From positions 1 to 64,000 of the forward strand of contig NZ_JAIVAL010000011.1 in assembly GCF_020171985.1 (NCBI RefSeq): a stretch of DNA of 64,000 nt, written 5' to 3'. The notes beneath the pieces were generated by a model that was not told where the DNA came from, made no database searches, and worked only from the letters and a program-made list of their open reading frames with translations. The position numbers and the translations under genes are program-made. The DNA is from Halobacillus halophilus (GTDB lineage Bacteria > Bacillota > Bacilli > Bacillales > Halobacillaceae). Numbering within the stretch: position 1 is the first letter of the stretch; every line of letters begins with the position of its first letter. Shown here piece by piece: positions 43,061 through 52,691 of the stretch.

Positions 43061-45920
43061 TTGATTTTCCTCCTTTAGACATCTGTAGCGCTTCATGAAT
43101 TATACGATTTTGCTCGGTCTTATGAATATTTGGTTCACCCACAGAAGGCGACGCACGAGGTGGTCTTCCTACGTAACGGTGAATCTGACTGCCTGTAAGC
43201 AGTTTGTGCAAGATTCCTTCTACAAAGTACCAGCTGCCCATGTTCTGAGGTTCTTCCTGAACCCAAACGAGTTCCTCTAAATTCGGATACGTTTCAAGAA
43301 TTTCTTTAAGCCTTTGTTTTGGAAATGGATAAATTTGCTCAATACGGACGGCATCGATTGTTTCAAAAGAATAATCTTCTGCTTTTTCCACCGTATCTTC
43401 TATATCCACCATAATTTTCCCACTTCCAAGAAGTAAGGTTTTCACTTTTTCTTTAGCTTTATCATCTTCTTTAGTCAGTCCCGGCTGTCTCATGATTGGT
43501 TGGAACTTACCTTCACTAAAGTAGTTACCTTCAACCGCCACTCTTTGATTACGAAGAAGACTCTTAGGTGTCATTAATACAAGCGGACGTTCTTCCTCTT
43601 CCGTGCTGATGGCAGCTTGTCTTCTCAATAAATGAAAATATTGTGCAGAGGAGGTCACGTTGCCTACCGTCCAGTTGTTCTCTGCAGCTAATTGAAGAAA
43701 ACGTTCAAGCCTGGCACTGGAGTGTTCCGGTCCTTGTCCTTCATACCCATGAGGCAGGAGAAATACCATATTGGATTGTTCTCCCCATTTCGCTCGGCCG
43801 GCCGCTACGAATTGATCAAATATAACCTGTCCTGCATTGGCGAAGTCTCCAAATTGAGCTTCCCAAAGGACCAGAGTTTCCGGCGCTTGAACGCTGTAAC
43901 CATATTCAAAACCAAGTACCCCAGCCTCGGAAAGCGGACTGTTATGAATATCGAACGACGCATTTGCCTGCTCTAAGCCGTGAAGCGGACAGTAGGTTTC
44001 TCCCGTTTCTACATCATGAAGGACCATATGGCGGTGTGCAAACGTTCCGCGCTCTGTATCCTGACCGGTAATACGAATCGGTCTTCCATCTTCCAGTATG
44101 GATGCAAAAGCCAGGGCTTCTGCAGTAGCCCAGTCTACTTTCTGTCCATCTTCAAGCATTTTACTGCGGCGCTGAAGAATTTTTTCCAGCTTCTTAAATC
44201 CATTGAAACCTTCTGGACGTTTAAGCATTCCTTCATTCAATGAGCGCAGACGATCAATATCAACCGCAGTCTCAATTTCGTCCAGTGTTCGTTCAACACC
44301 GCTTGGGCGATCTTTCACGTCAGGAGTGGTTGTTTCATGTTCGCTCATGTTGTTGTACACGTTACGTAATTCATTTTCAATTTCATTTTTCATATCATTA
44401 AGCGTGCCTTCTTCAACGACGGATTCTTTAAGAAGCTGCTCTTCATAAATCGAAGCCACCGTAGGATGCTCATCAATTTCACTATAAAGGCGAGGCTGAG
44501 TAGCGCGCGGTTCATCCATTTCATTATGGCCGAAACGGCGATAACCCACCAAGTCAATTAAGATGTCTTTATGGAAAGTCTGACGATATTCATAAGCAAG
44601 CGCCATGGCTGACATACACGCAAGAGGATCATCAGCATTTACGTGTACGACCGGGATTTCAAATCCTTTAGCGAGATCACTTGCGTAACGGGTGGAGCGC
44701 CCTTTTTCCCGATTAGTTGTGAAGCCGACCAGGTTATTAGCAATAATATGAAGCGTGCCGCCTGTCCGGTATCCGGGCAGATCGCTCATATTCAAGGTTT
44801 CGGCCACGACTCCTTCTCCGATAAACGCAGCATCTCCATGAATGAGCACACCAAACGCTTCGTCTTCATCCATCTCTGCATATCCAGGATTAGAGCGGTC
44901 ATCTTGAGCTGCTCTCGTAAAGCCTTCCACTACAGGATTTACGTATTCAAGGTGGGAAGGATTGTGACTCAATGTCACTCGGGTTGCTGACTGCTCGCCA
45001 TTCCCGATTTCTCTCCTCGCTCCGAAGTGATACTTCACATCTCCCGTCCAGCCATAGTTGATCCCTGTAGAGCCTTCAGAAGGGATCAGCTCCTTATCAG
45101 GAGAATGATGGAATTCAGAGAAAATTCGATCGTAAGGCTTTCCTAGCGTGTGAGCAAGCACATTCAAGCGCCCTCTGTGTGCCATACCCATCATAATATT
45201 TTTGATCTTATCGTTAGAAGCCGACTGAATCATGTGATCAAGCATCGGAACCATAACGTCCAGACCCTCGATAGAGAAACGTTTCTGTGCAACGAATGTC
45301 TTAGCCAGGAAGTTTTCGAAACCTTCCACTTGGGCTAAACGTCGCAGAAGCTGCTTCTTTTCTTCATTGGAAAAAGAGACATGGAAGGAACCAGTATCGA
45401 CCTTGTCGAGGAGCCATTTCCGCTCTTCTTCATTATTCACATGCCCAAATTCAAAAGAAATGGTACCTGCGTATTTTTCTTTTAAAGTCTTGACGACCTG
45501 CAGGGCATTATCAAGACGAAGTGGTGAATCTGACCACACCCATTTAGCCGGAATGTTCTCTAAGTCCTTTTCAGTAAGACCATAGGTTTCAATATCCAGT
45601 AGATTGGTACTAGGACGCTCGTCACTTCCTACGGCATAAATATTAGCCCGCAGATGACCATGACGACGAATAGCCTCAACAAGTTTCAGTGCTGAGGTAA
45701 CCTTTGTGATATCTACTTCTGATGTATGAGAAGCACTGGTGCTTTGTTTGTCCCCCTCTTTCATCCATTGTGGTGCCCCGTGCTCATCGAATACCTCTTT
45801 TAAAGAAGGGTCGACAGCTTCAGGGTCTTCTTCGTATAATTCATACTGTTCTTCGACATAACCCATATTGGGGCCATGGAAATTTTCCCAGAATCTTTCA
45901 TTGGAGCCTAAATTAGACAC
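43047..45920 (-). CDS. odhA: 2-oxoglutarate dehydrogenase E1 component
   Basis: 957-residue thiamine diphosphate-dependent E1 of the TCA-cycle complex, forming succinyl-CoA with OdhB and a lipoamide dehydrogenase encoded elsewhere. The N-terminal ENFHGPNMGYVEEQYELYEEDPEAVDPSLKEVF segment is typical of Bacillus OdhA. MMGMAHRGRLNVLAH, the diphosphate/Mg site HGDAAFIGEGVVAETLN..IIANN and the transketolase-like pyrimidine domain (about 600-790, GQDTERGTFAHRH) are intact. The start is set at GTG 45920 (SNLGSNERFWENF) with GGGGG 7-8 nt upstream; the longer frame has 21 extra codons without a site. A promoter and a cre box lie upstream. Confidence 0.95.
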   Translation of the reverse strand: MSNLGSNERFWENFHGPNMGYVEEQYELYEEDPEAVDPSLKEVFDEHGAPQWMKEGDKQSTSASHTSEVDITKVTSALKLVEAIRRHGHLRANIYAVGSDERPSTNLLDIETYGLTEKDLENIPAKWVWSDSPLRLDNALQVVKTLKEKYAGTISFEFGHVNNEEERKWLLDKVDTGSFHVSFSNEEKKQLLRRLAQVEGFENFLAKTFVAQKRFSIEGLDVMVPMLDHMIQSASNDKIKNIMMGMAHRGRLNVLAHTLGKPYDRIFSEFHHSPDKELIPSEGSTGINYGWTGDVKYHFGARREIGNGEQSATRVTLSHNPSHLEYVNPVVEGFTRAAQDDRSNPGYAEMDEDEAFGVLIHGDAAFIGEGVVAETLNMSDLPGYRTGGTLHIIANNLVGFTTNREKGRSTRYASDLAKGFEIPVVHVNADDPLACMSAMALAYEYRQTFHKDILIDLVGYRRFGHNEMDEPRATQPRLYSEIDEHPTVASIYEEQLLKESVVEEGTLNDMKNEIENELRNVYNNMSEHETTTPDVKDRPSGVERTLDEIETAVDIDRLRSLNEGMLKRPEGFNGFKKLEKILQRRSKMLEDGQKVDWATAEALAFASILEDGRPIRITGQDTERGTFAHRHMVLHDVETGETYCPLHGLEQANASFDIHNSPLSEAGVLGFEYGYSVQAPETLVLWEAQFGDFANAGQVIFDQFVAAGRAKWGEQSNMVFLLPHGYEGQGPEHSSARLERFLQLAAENNWTVGNVTSSAQYFHLLRRQAAISTEEEERPLVLMTPKSLLRNQRVAVEGNYFSEGKFQPIMRQPGLTKEDDKAKEKVKTLLLGSGKIMVDIEDTVEKAEDYSFETIDAVRIEQIYPFPKQRLKEILETYPNLEELVWVQEEPQNMGSWYFVEGILHKLLTGSQIHRYVGRPPRASPSVGEPNIHKTEQNRIIHEALQMSKGGKSNEGN

Positions 45921-45962
45921 GTGTAATACCCCCAAGTAGTTGTTGGATGTAATTAATTTCTT

Positions 45963-45977
45963 CGTAAACGTTTCCAA
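45963..45977 (-). promoter_or_regulatory. Catabolite-responsive element (cre) in the odhA leader
   Basis: TTGGAAACGTTTACG matches the CcpA consensus WTGNAANCGNWNNCW in 14 of 15 positions and lies just downstream of the predicted start of transcription. This is a roadblock position, consistent with CcpA repression. Confidence 0.65.
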
Positions 45978-45988
45978 GTCCAAATACC

Positions 45989-46018
45989 ATTATAGAATTG
46001 AAACGCATAAGTATTCAA
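45989..46018 (-). promoter_or_regulatory. SigA promoter of odhAB
   Basis: TTGAAT, an 18-nt spacer, then a perfect TATAAT (45994-45989). Confidence 0.65.
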
Positions 46019-46066
46019 CAAATTTCGGTTATTTTTTCAATTACCAACATTTATATTATAACAAGA

Positions 46067-46090
46067 AAGACGCACCCTTTGGTACGCCTT
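46067..46090. terminator. Possible terminator after ppk
   Basis: Imperfect stem AAAG-a-CG-c-ACC against GGT-a-CG-c-CTTT; the T-run is better for the plus strand than for ppk. Confidence 0.4.
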
Positions 46091-46124
46091 TTTCACTTTT
46101 TACCAGTAAAGTGATATGAATTTG

Positions 46125-48227
46125 TCACTCTTCGTCTTCGAGAACGCGGTACGCCATGTCATAAAGCTTCATTTGACTATTGATTCGTTCGGCACCTTTA
46201 GGAGCTTCAACATAACGATATGTTCCATCATTCTGCTGTTCCCTTGCCTTCACATTGTCACTTAACATGACAGACAAAATCCTTTGTAAACGGCTTTTCA
46301 CTCCAGGCTCGTGAATCGGGAATAAAAGCTCCACACGTTTTACCATGTTTCTCGTCATCATATCGGCGGAGGACAAAAACACTCGATCATCACCATTATG
46401 GTGGAAGTAATAAATGCGGCTGTGCTCTAAGAAACGTCCGACAATACTTATTACGCGGATATTCTCGCTAATCCCTTTAATACCGGGACGCAGACAGCAG
46501 ATTCCGCGCACAATTAAATCAATCTGAACACCGGCCTGTGAGGCCTCATAGAGCTTCATTATTAAATTCTTATCCGTTAATGAATTCATCTTAGCAATAA
46601 TTCTTCCGTTTCCGTGCTGTTTCTGAAAACGGATTTCGTTATTAATATAACGGATAAAGTCATTACGGATATCAAACGGGGCCATGGAAATATGATGGTA
46701 TTTCGGCTTTTCTGTAAAGCCGCTTAAATAGTTAAAGAAATCTGTAGCATCAATTCCAAATTTACGTTTAGACGTAATAATCCCCATGTCCGTGTATAGA
46801 GACGCTGTCTGATCATTATAGTTCCCTGTTCCCAGATGAACGAAACGCTCTATTTTATCTTTCTTCTTTCTCACCACAAGAGTGATCTTGCTGTGGGTTT
46901 TTAAATAGGTCATGCCATAAATCACATGGCACCCTGCTTTTTCAAGTTCTTTCGCCCATTGCACATTATTTTCCTCATCAAACCGGGCTTTCAATTCTAC
47001 CAGCACGGTTACTTGCTTCCCTTGCTCTGCAGCCCGCTTTAAAGCGTCGATAATCGGCGAATCTCCACTGACCCGGTAAAGCGTTTGTTTAATGGCAAGT
47101 ACGTAAGGATCATCTGCTGCTTCTGAGACGAAATCAACCACAGGTTCGAACGATTCGTAAGGATGGTGCAGAAAGAGGTCACGGTGTGAAGCCGCTTCAA
47201 AGATATCCTCTTCCTCTTCTAAATCCCGAGGCGGCTGAGGCATTAAGGTTTCATACATTAAATGATCCTTAATCTCAGAGAATGTTTTATGGAATTTAAA
47301 TAAGAATGTAAGATCAAGCGGACCATTTGTAATATACAGATCATCTTTGTGAATTTCAAGTACGCTTAATAAGAAACGGATAACCTTATCGTCATACTTC
47401 TCGCTTCTGACTTCAAGTCTGACGGCCGCTCCCCATTTTCTTTTTCTCAATTCTTTTTCGATTTCCTTCAGAAGGTCCCGTGCTCCTTCCTCGTGAATCG
47501 TCATATCCGCATTCCTTGTAATTCGAAACTCTGTAATCGATTTAACCTGGTATCCTTTGAACAGCTTGTTGATAAAATGGCTGATAATCTCTTCAAGCAG
47601 AATATACTGATACTTTTTATCATGCTCCACCTGCACAAATCGATCCAGTACAGCAGGTACCTGCACGATGGCTGTTTTGGTTTCGTTATCGTGAGGATCA
47701 AGCGCATCCTGAATCACTACCGCCAGGTTAATAGACTTATTTAAAAGCATTGGAAATGGCCTATAGGCATCTACAGCCATGGGAGTTAATACAGGAAAGA
47801 TCTCTTCATTGAAATATGTTTCCAGATTATCAATCTCATCTTTCGTTAAATCCTCTATGGATAGAATAGATATATCTTCTTTCTCCAATTCCGGTTTCAT
47901 AGCTTGATATGTCGCGTACTGCTTTTCCACGATGTCGTGGTTAATATCCGCGATTTTAGCAAGCTGTTGTTTAGGTGTAAGACCTGCTTTATTTTCAGGC
48001 TTGTTAAATCCGGCTTTCACCTGGTCTTTCAAACCGGCTACCCTGACCATGAAAAACTCATCCAGATTGGAAGAGCATATAGCTAAAAACTTCAACCGCT
48101 CCAGCAAAGGGTTGTCGGTATCGATGGCTTCTTCTAACACGCGTTCGTTAAAAGCGAGCCAGCTGAGTTCTCTGTTGTTATAAAAAAGAGGATTATCAAG
48201 CTCTATTATTTCGTTGCTCTTCGACAT
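46125..48227 (-). CDS. ppk: Polyphosphate kinase 1
   Basis: 700-residue Ppk1 that reversibly makes inorganic polyphosphate from ATP. Domain order: N domain (1-100, NRELSWLAFNERVLEEA), head domain (about 110-310), then two phospholipase-D-like catalytic domains with the phosphorylated-His motif YLKTHSKITLVVRKK and HLGTGNYNDQTA. LCCLRPGIKGISENIRVISIVGRFLEHSRIYYF is also intact (the window reads ICCLRPG). ATG at 48227 follows AAAGGGTGTGG; a GTG three codons earlier is too close to the site. Downstream of ppx with a 125-bp gap and probably cotranscribed. Confidence 0.95.
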   Translation of the reverse strand: MSKSNEIIELDNPLFYNNRELSWLAFNERVLEEAIDTDNPLLERLKFLAICSSNLDEFFMVRVAGLKDQVKAGFNKPENKAGLTPKQQLAKIADINHDIVEKQYATYQAMKPELEKEDISILSIEDLTKDEIDNLETYFNEEIFPVLTPMAVDAYRPFPMLLNKSINLAVVIQDALDPHDNETKTAIVQVPAVLDRFVQVEHDKKYQYILLEEIISHFINKLFKGYQVKSITEFRITRNADMTIHEEGARDLLKEIEKELRKRKWGAAVRLEVRSEKYDDKVIRFLLSVLEIHKDDLYITNGPLDLTFLFKFHKTFSEIKDHLMYETLMPQPPRDLEEEEDIFEAASHRDLFLHHPYESFEPVVDFVSEAADDPYVLAIKQTLYRVSGDSPIIDALKRAAEQGKQVTVLVELKARFDEENNVQWAKELEKAGCHVIYGMTYLKTHSKITLVVRKKKDKIERFVHLGTGNYNDQTASLYTDMGIITSKRKFGIDATDFFNYLSGFTEKPKYHHISMAPFDIRNDFIRYINNEIRFQKQHGNGRIIAKMNSLTDKNLIMKLYEASQAGVQIDLIVRGICCLRPGIKGISENIRVISIVGRFLEHSRIYYFHHNGDDRVFLSSADMMTRNMVKRVELLFPIHEPGVKSRLQRILSVMLSDNVKAREQQNDGTYRYVEAPKGAERINSQMKLYDMAYRVLEDEE

Positions 48228-48352
48228 GTTCCACACCCTTTACATTGTAGTCTCACGTCCACATTAGTATGTCATTTTATAGGGCATATTAATACCATGT
48301 TAAGATTTCGTAAACAGAAAATTAATAACAAGCATTATATTCCATTCAGATG

Positions 48353-49882
48353 TTATTTTTCCACAAATGTAAGATTAATACTCTTCTTAAGGGATTTTTC
48401 TAAATGTTTTTTCTGTTTTTCAGCCTGATATTCCTCCGGCATCCATTCCCCTTTACAATAAAGGGTTATATTCAGGTCATCGCCATCAACCGCTAATTCA
48501 AGATCCTCTACGGTCTGGCGTCTTGTACTGTCCAGACAGTAACAGAATTTAAGCAGCGCTCCTAACAGGCGGAGCTTTTTACGCTCGTCCTTAAGAAACC
48601 ACTTTTTATAGGGATGAAGAAATTGTTTGAAGAGCGTCTTATTCTTGAATGAAGCCAGCAGAGCAAGGCGAAGGCGTTCCATATGCATCAGGCCGTCAAT
48701 CGTACGGTTGGCTAACAGGTAAAAGGTGTGCTGTGAGCTTGCTTCACTATCAATATAATCACCCAGATTAAAAACATAGCTTGCCCGTTTTACTTCCTGC
48801 CAGTCTTTCTTCCTCAAGCCGCCGAGGCCTTTCTCATGGAGCTGATGGAACAACTCATTCGAAAGGTGCTGCACATGATTAATCTGCTTCACACTTAAAT
48901 CATAATCAGTGACCAGTTCCTGGATACTCTCTTCCAACACGTTCGGAAACAGATTCGTGCCCATGTCTCTTGTTAACTGCTCATAAAAAACACCGTCACG
49001 TAACCCTTTGCGGCTTAGAATAAATCCACTGGATTGAGACACATCGTATAAAGAATGGAAAACCTCTGTAGCCGGCAGAATAATGTCCGCACGATCTTTG
49101 GACAATCCCTCCACCTTTTGCAGTTTTTTCATTGGGAGTGTAAAAAGATAGTTTTTGACAAACGATAAATCGCTGTCTTTCATTTTATATTGATGCAGAC
49201 CAGCAAGCGGATACTCTTTAAGGTTCTGATCAATTTGCACAAGGTTACGTGCACCCCCGCCGATTCCAACTAGAGGTACTTTTCTTTTCTGAAGCCATGG
49301 CAGCGTATTGAATTGTTCAATTAAGTATTGACGCAGATTGGACATTTCATCATCCGTCGGCAGTTCTTTCTTAAAAAAGTCCTGCTGCAGCGTGAGAGCT
49401 CCGAAAGGAAAACTGTGGGCTTCCACCAGCTCCCGGTCTTTGAAGTATGTAACCTCCGTACTTCCTCCACCGATATCTACGGTGATCCCCTCAGTCAGAG
49501 GCGTTGAGTTAACAACGGCTAAATATCCGTAATAGGCTTCTTCATGTTCAGAAAGAATTCTCATATCAAACCCTGTCTGCTCGGATACTTTTTCGGTGAT
49601 TTCCTCCTGATTGGAAGCCTGACGAATCGTTGCCGTAGCTACACAGACCATTTCTTCCAGTTGATAGCTTTGAGCAACTTCTTTAAAGCTTGTCAGTGTG
49701 CTTAAGAGGGTTCGAATTCCTTCATCAGAAAGACGGTTGTCCTTTTTCAAATGATTACGCAGCCGGGCTACTGCCTTTACGTTTTCAATTTCACGAAGCC
49801 GTCCGCCTTTTTCCCTTAAATAAATAACGAGACGCATCGTATTGGAACCTACATCGATAATGGCGTAATAACTTTTTGACAT
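48353..49882 (-). CDS. ppx: Exopolyphosphatase Ppx/GppA
   Basis: 509-residue exopolyphosphatase/guanosine pentaphosphatase family member that hydrolyses polyphosphate. The ASKHA-fold N-terminal half has IDVGSNTMRLVIY (phosphate 1), TVDIGGGSTEVTYF (phosphate 2) and VGIGGGARNLVQ. The C-terminal half (about 310-500) is the all-helical HD-like region. Encoded directly before ppk, giving the cell both synthesis and breakdown of polyphosphate from one transcript. The ATG at 49882 follows GCAGGTGAGAGG; the longer frame would begin inside the promoter. Confidence 0.93.
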   Translation of the reverse strand: MSKSYYAIIDVGSNTMRLVIYLREKGGRLREIENVKAVARLRNHLKKDNRLSDEGIRTLLSTLTSFKEVAQSYQLEEMVCVATATIRQASNQEEITEKVSEQTGFDMRILSEHEEAYYGYLAVVNSTPLTEGITVDIGGGSTEVTYFKDRELVEAHSFPFGALTLQQDFFKKELPTDDEMSNLRQYLIEQFNTLPWLQKRKVPLVGIGGGARNLVQIDQNLKEYPLAGLHQYKMKDSDLSFVKNYLFTLPMKKLQKVEGLSKDRADIILPATEVFHSLYDVSQSSGFILSRKGLRDGVFYEQLTRDMGTNLFPNVLEESIQELVTDYDLSVKQINHVQHLSNELFHQLHEKGLGGLRKKDWQEVKRASYVFNLGDYIDSEASSQHTFYLLANRTIDGLMHMERLRLALLASFKNKTLFKQFLHPYKKWFLKDERKKLRLLGALLKFCYCLDSTRRQTVEDLELAVDGDDLNITLYCKGEWMPEEYQAEKQKKHLEKSLKKSINLTFVEK

Positions 49883-49910
49883 CCTCTCACCTGCATTTCT
49901 TTTTGAGCCC

Positions 49911-49919
49911 ATTATAACA
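49911..49919 (-). promoter_or_regulatory. Extended -10 promoter of ppx-ppk
   Basis: TGTTATAAT on the minus strand, about 29 nt before the ppx start. No clear -35, but the TGn extension compensates. Confidence 0.6.
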
Positions 49920-49925
49920 TAAACA

Positions 49926-49960
49926 ATCCACCCTCCTGAACGAAAAAGCGGAGGGTGGAT
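49926..49960. terminator. Hairpin between prkA and ppx
   Basis: ATCCACCCTCC pairs perfectly (11 bp) with GGAGGGTGGAT. The minus-strand tail is only moderately T-rich (TGTTTATGTT) and immediately becomes the ppx promoter. Confidence 0.65.
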
Positions 49961-49975
49961 TTTATCATTTTTTTA

Positions 49976-51871
49976 TTATCGGTTTAATAGACTGCCCACA
50001 TATTTTAATAGTTCATTGGCAGAACTTGAATTATAGCCATGTTCATCAACAAGCGTAGCGACAACTTCATTGATCTTCTTCAACTGGCGTTCATCCGGAG
50101 TTTTGGTCGATGTTGTAATCTTGACCACATCTTTCAGATCAGCAAACAGTTTCTTCTGAATAGCTTCTCTCAAACGCTCGTGAGACTGGTAATCGAACTT
50201 TTTGCCTTTACGGGCGTAAGCTGAAATGCGGATCAGGATTTCTTCGCGGAACGCTTTCTTAGCATTCTCTGATACTCCGATCTGCTCTTCAATCGAACGC
50301 ATCAGACGTTCATCCGGATTTAATTCTTCACCGGTCAGCGGATCTCTGAGCTTCGCCTTGTTACAGTACGCTTCTACATTATCAAGATAGTTATCCATGA
50401 GAGTGATGGCAGACTCTTCATAGGAATAGACAAATGCTTTCTGTACTTCTTTTTTCGCGATCTCATCGTACTCTTTTCTAGCCAATGAGATAAAATCGAG
50501 ATAACGATCTTTATCGTCACTTGAAATCGATGCATGGCTGCTCAGTCCATCTTTCAAAGATCTCAGCACATCCAGTGCATTAATCGACGTTAGTTCTTTC
50601 TTAATAATCGTTGAAGAAATACGGTTGATGACATAACGCGGGTCAATTCCGCTCATGCCTTCATCCGAGAACTCTTTTTTCAGTTCTTCTACATCTACAT
50701 CACTGAAGCCTTCCAGAATTTCACCGTCATACAATCTCATTTTCTTCAATACATCAACAGATGCTTTCTTAGAATCTTTCAATCTCGTTAAGATGGTAAA
50801 CATGGCTGCTACACGCAGCGTATGAGGAGCAATATGCACATCGCGTATATCACTTTCGCGAATCATCTTTTCATAGATACGCTCTTCCTGACTGACTTTT
50901 AAATTATACGGAACAGGCATAACGATCATACGTGAATGCAGGGCTTCGTTCTTTTTGTTGGCAATAAAGGAACGATATTCTGCTTCGTTGGTATGGGCAA
51001 TGATTAGTTCATCGGCAGAAATTAAGGCAAAACGGCCAGCTTTAAAGTTTCCTTCCTGCGTTAAGCTAAGCAGGTGCCACAAGAATTTCTCATCACATTT
51101 AAGCATTTCCTGGAACTCCATAATTCCGCGGTTCGCTTTGTTCAGCTCTCCATCAAAACGGTAGGCGCGAGGATCGGATTCAGAACCGTACTTCGCGATG
51201 GTAGAAAAGTCGATAGAACCCGTCAAATCAGCAATATCCTGAGATTTCGGATCGGAAGGACTGAAGGTACCAATGCCTGTACGCTTATCCTCTGAGAAAA
51301 AGATCCTTTCTACAAGAACATCCTCAATTCGACCGCTGTATTCCTTCTCTACTCTCATCGTATTTAATGGAGATAAGCTTCCTTCAATCCGTATCCCGTA
51401 GTGTTCCATGAATTCTTCTCTCATATGGTTCGGAATCAAATGAAGCGGGTCTTCATGCATCGGACACCCTTTAATTGCAAAAACGGCTCCCCTATCCGTG
51501 TAGGAATACTTTTCTAGTCCTCGTTTTAACAAGTTGACCAATGTGGATTTCCCGCCGCTGACAGGACCCATTAATAATAGAATACGTTTTCGAACGTCGA
51601 GACGCCTGGCTGCCGGGTGAAAGTATTCTTCCACGAGCTTCTCCATAGCTTCGTCCAATCCGTAAATGTCATCATCAAAGAATTTGAACTTCTTATGATC
51701 ATGTTCTTCCACGACACCCGCATCTTTCACCATATTATAAACGCGGGAATGAGCGGATTGTGCTAAATACGGTTTTTCTTTTAATAGCTCTAAGTATTCT
51801 GCGAATGAACCTTCCCACTTTAACTCTTCAGCTTGTTCCCTGTGGTCTTGTATCTTCTTCAATATATCCAC
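49976..51871 (-). CDS. prkA: PrkA, AAA+ serine protein kinase/protease of sporulation
   Basis: 631-residue PrkA (same length as in B. subtilis). The AAA+ core (about 70-390) contains Walker A LLMGPVSGGKSTLV, RGAVFAIKGCPMHEDPLHLIP and the GIMEFQEMLKCDEKFLW segment. The C-terminal PrkA domain (about 400-631) includes DPRYVINRISSTI and LMRSIEEQIGVSENAKKAFREEI. In Bacillus it is expressed early in sporulation and acts in the mother cell. The start is GTG at 51871 after GGAGGAGG. Its usual neighbour yhbH is displaced here to 39-40 kb. A SigE-like promoter lies upstream. Confidence 0.95.
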   Translation of the reverse strand: MDILKKIQDHREQAEELKWEGSFAEYLELLKEKPYLAQSAHSRVYNMVKDAGVVEEHDHKKFKFFDDDIYGLDEAMEKLVEEYFHPAARRLDVRKRILLLMGPVSGGKSTLVNLLKRGLEKYSYTDRGAVFAIKGCPMHEDPLHLIPNHMREEFMEHYGIRIEGSLSPLNTMRVEKEYSGRIEDVLVERIFFSEDKRTGIGTFSPSDPKSQDIADLTGSIDFSTIAKYGSESDPRAYRFDGELNKANRGIMEFQEMLKCDEKFLWHLLSLTQEGNFKAGRFALISADELIIAHTNEAEYRSFIANKKNEALHSRMIVMPVPYNLKVSQEERIYEKMIRESDIRDVHIAPHTLRVAAMFTILTRLKDSKKASVDVLKKMRLYDGEILEGFSDVDVEELKKEFSDEGMSGIDPRYVINRISSTIIKKELTSINALDVLRSLKDGLSSHASISSDDKDRYLDFISLARKEYDEIAKKEVQKAFVYSYEESAITLMDNYLDNVEAYCNKAKLRDPLTGEELNPDERLMRSIEEQIGVSENAKKAFREEILIRISAYARKGKKFDYQSHERLREAIQKKLFADLKDVVKITTSTKTPDERQLKKINEVVATLVDEHGYNSSSANELLKYVGSLLNR

Positions 51872-51912
51872 TTAGCGAGACCTCCTCCGTCATCATAGAC
51901 GAAATTTAATAC

Positions 51913-51941
51913 ATCCTATGCTTAGATAAGAGAAAACATGT
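51913..51941 (-). promoter_or_regulatory. Candidate SigE promoter of prkA
   Basis: ACATGTT (51941-51935), a 14-nt spacer, CATAGGAT (51920-51913), a partial match to the SigE consensus at the right spacing. The rest of 51.87-52.08 kb shows nothing else. Confidence 0.4.
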
Positions 51942-52085
51942 GTCTTAAAGACAAGCAGCACTACGCTCACAGTTCCTGCTTCCACTGATAAAAAAGTACT
52001 TTCTCACAGGATTCCTTAAGAACTTTCTTCTCCTGCTGTAATCACTTCTGAAAGGACCTGTATGGTTATCTTTATTAGATTTACA

Positions 52086-52115
52086 CAAAAAAAAGAACCG
52101 ATCTGTACGATCAGT
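52086..52115 (-). terminator. Terminator of the 59-aa membrane protein gene
   Basis: ACTGATC-gtaca-GATCGGT followed by TTCTTTTTTTT, overlapping the stop codon. Confidence 0.75.
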
Positions 52116-52290
52116 CCTCCTCATAATCTCTCTCTTTAAGATATCTTTGGCGATGTGAAAGTCCTATTACTAAAAATAAAATAAATAATCCAATATTCAA
52201 CCACCGGAATTCATCATAAAAAATGGCAAGAACCGCCCAAATAGCTGCACTTATTAAAAAGAGTATACTAGATAGCAAAGATTGACTCAT
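52111..52290 (-). CDS. Small membrane protein, 59 aa
   Basis: ATG at 52290 follows GGAGGGG, the frame runs 59 codons and ends in a terminator, so it is very likely a real gene. Two hydrophobic helices (about 5-24 and 29-45) are joined by YDEFRW, and the tail is charged (HRQRYLKERDYEED). No family recognised. It stands between prkA and lipM and is transcribed in the prkA direction. Confidence 0.7.
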   Translation of the reverse strand: MSQSLLSSILFLISAAIWAVLAIFYDEFRWLNIGLFILFLVIGLSHRQRYLKERDYEED

Positions 52291-52389
52291 GATGAACCCC
52301 TCCTATCCCTATTGTAAAGCATATCCGTTCTGTACAGTGGATATTTTTTATATTTTGGCTATGTTAAATGTTTCTTCCTGTAGGTTTGA

Positions 52390-52531
52390 TCTGCTATCAG
52401 GGAGGATTGTGTAAGACTCCGCCGGGAAAAGGATCCAGGCTGGAGATTCCTAAAGGAGTGAAAGCGAATGAGGACGCTCCTGGTAAAAAGATGATCCACT
52501 TATCTCGAAACCGAGTCTTCTAATATCCGGA
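52390..52531 (-). repeat. Degenerate solo half B of the composite repeat
   Basis: The outer end TATCTCGAAACCGAGTCTTC (52501-52520) is intact. The inner part (AGGAGTGAAAGCGAATGAGGACGCTCC) is a shortened, diverged form. No half A is adjacent. Confidence 0.6.
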
Positions 52532-52606
52532 GATTATTTTAAGTAAATATATGTAGACTGTTTCTAACTTTCAAAAAAGTTTCATAGAAAAATAGTTTAG
52601 CAAATT

Positions 52607-52635
52607 TTGACACCATACACCACCCTTGTTAAAAT
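52607..52635 (+). promoter_or_regulatory. SigA promoter of lipM-lipA
   Basis: Perfect TTGACA (52607-52612), 17-nt spacer, TAAAAT (52630-52635). Confidence 0.85.
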
Positions 52636-52691
52636 GATTCATGAACATTTTACTCGAATAAAGTACTACATATAGAAAGAAGGACTGCAAA

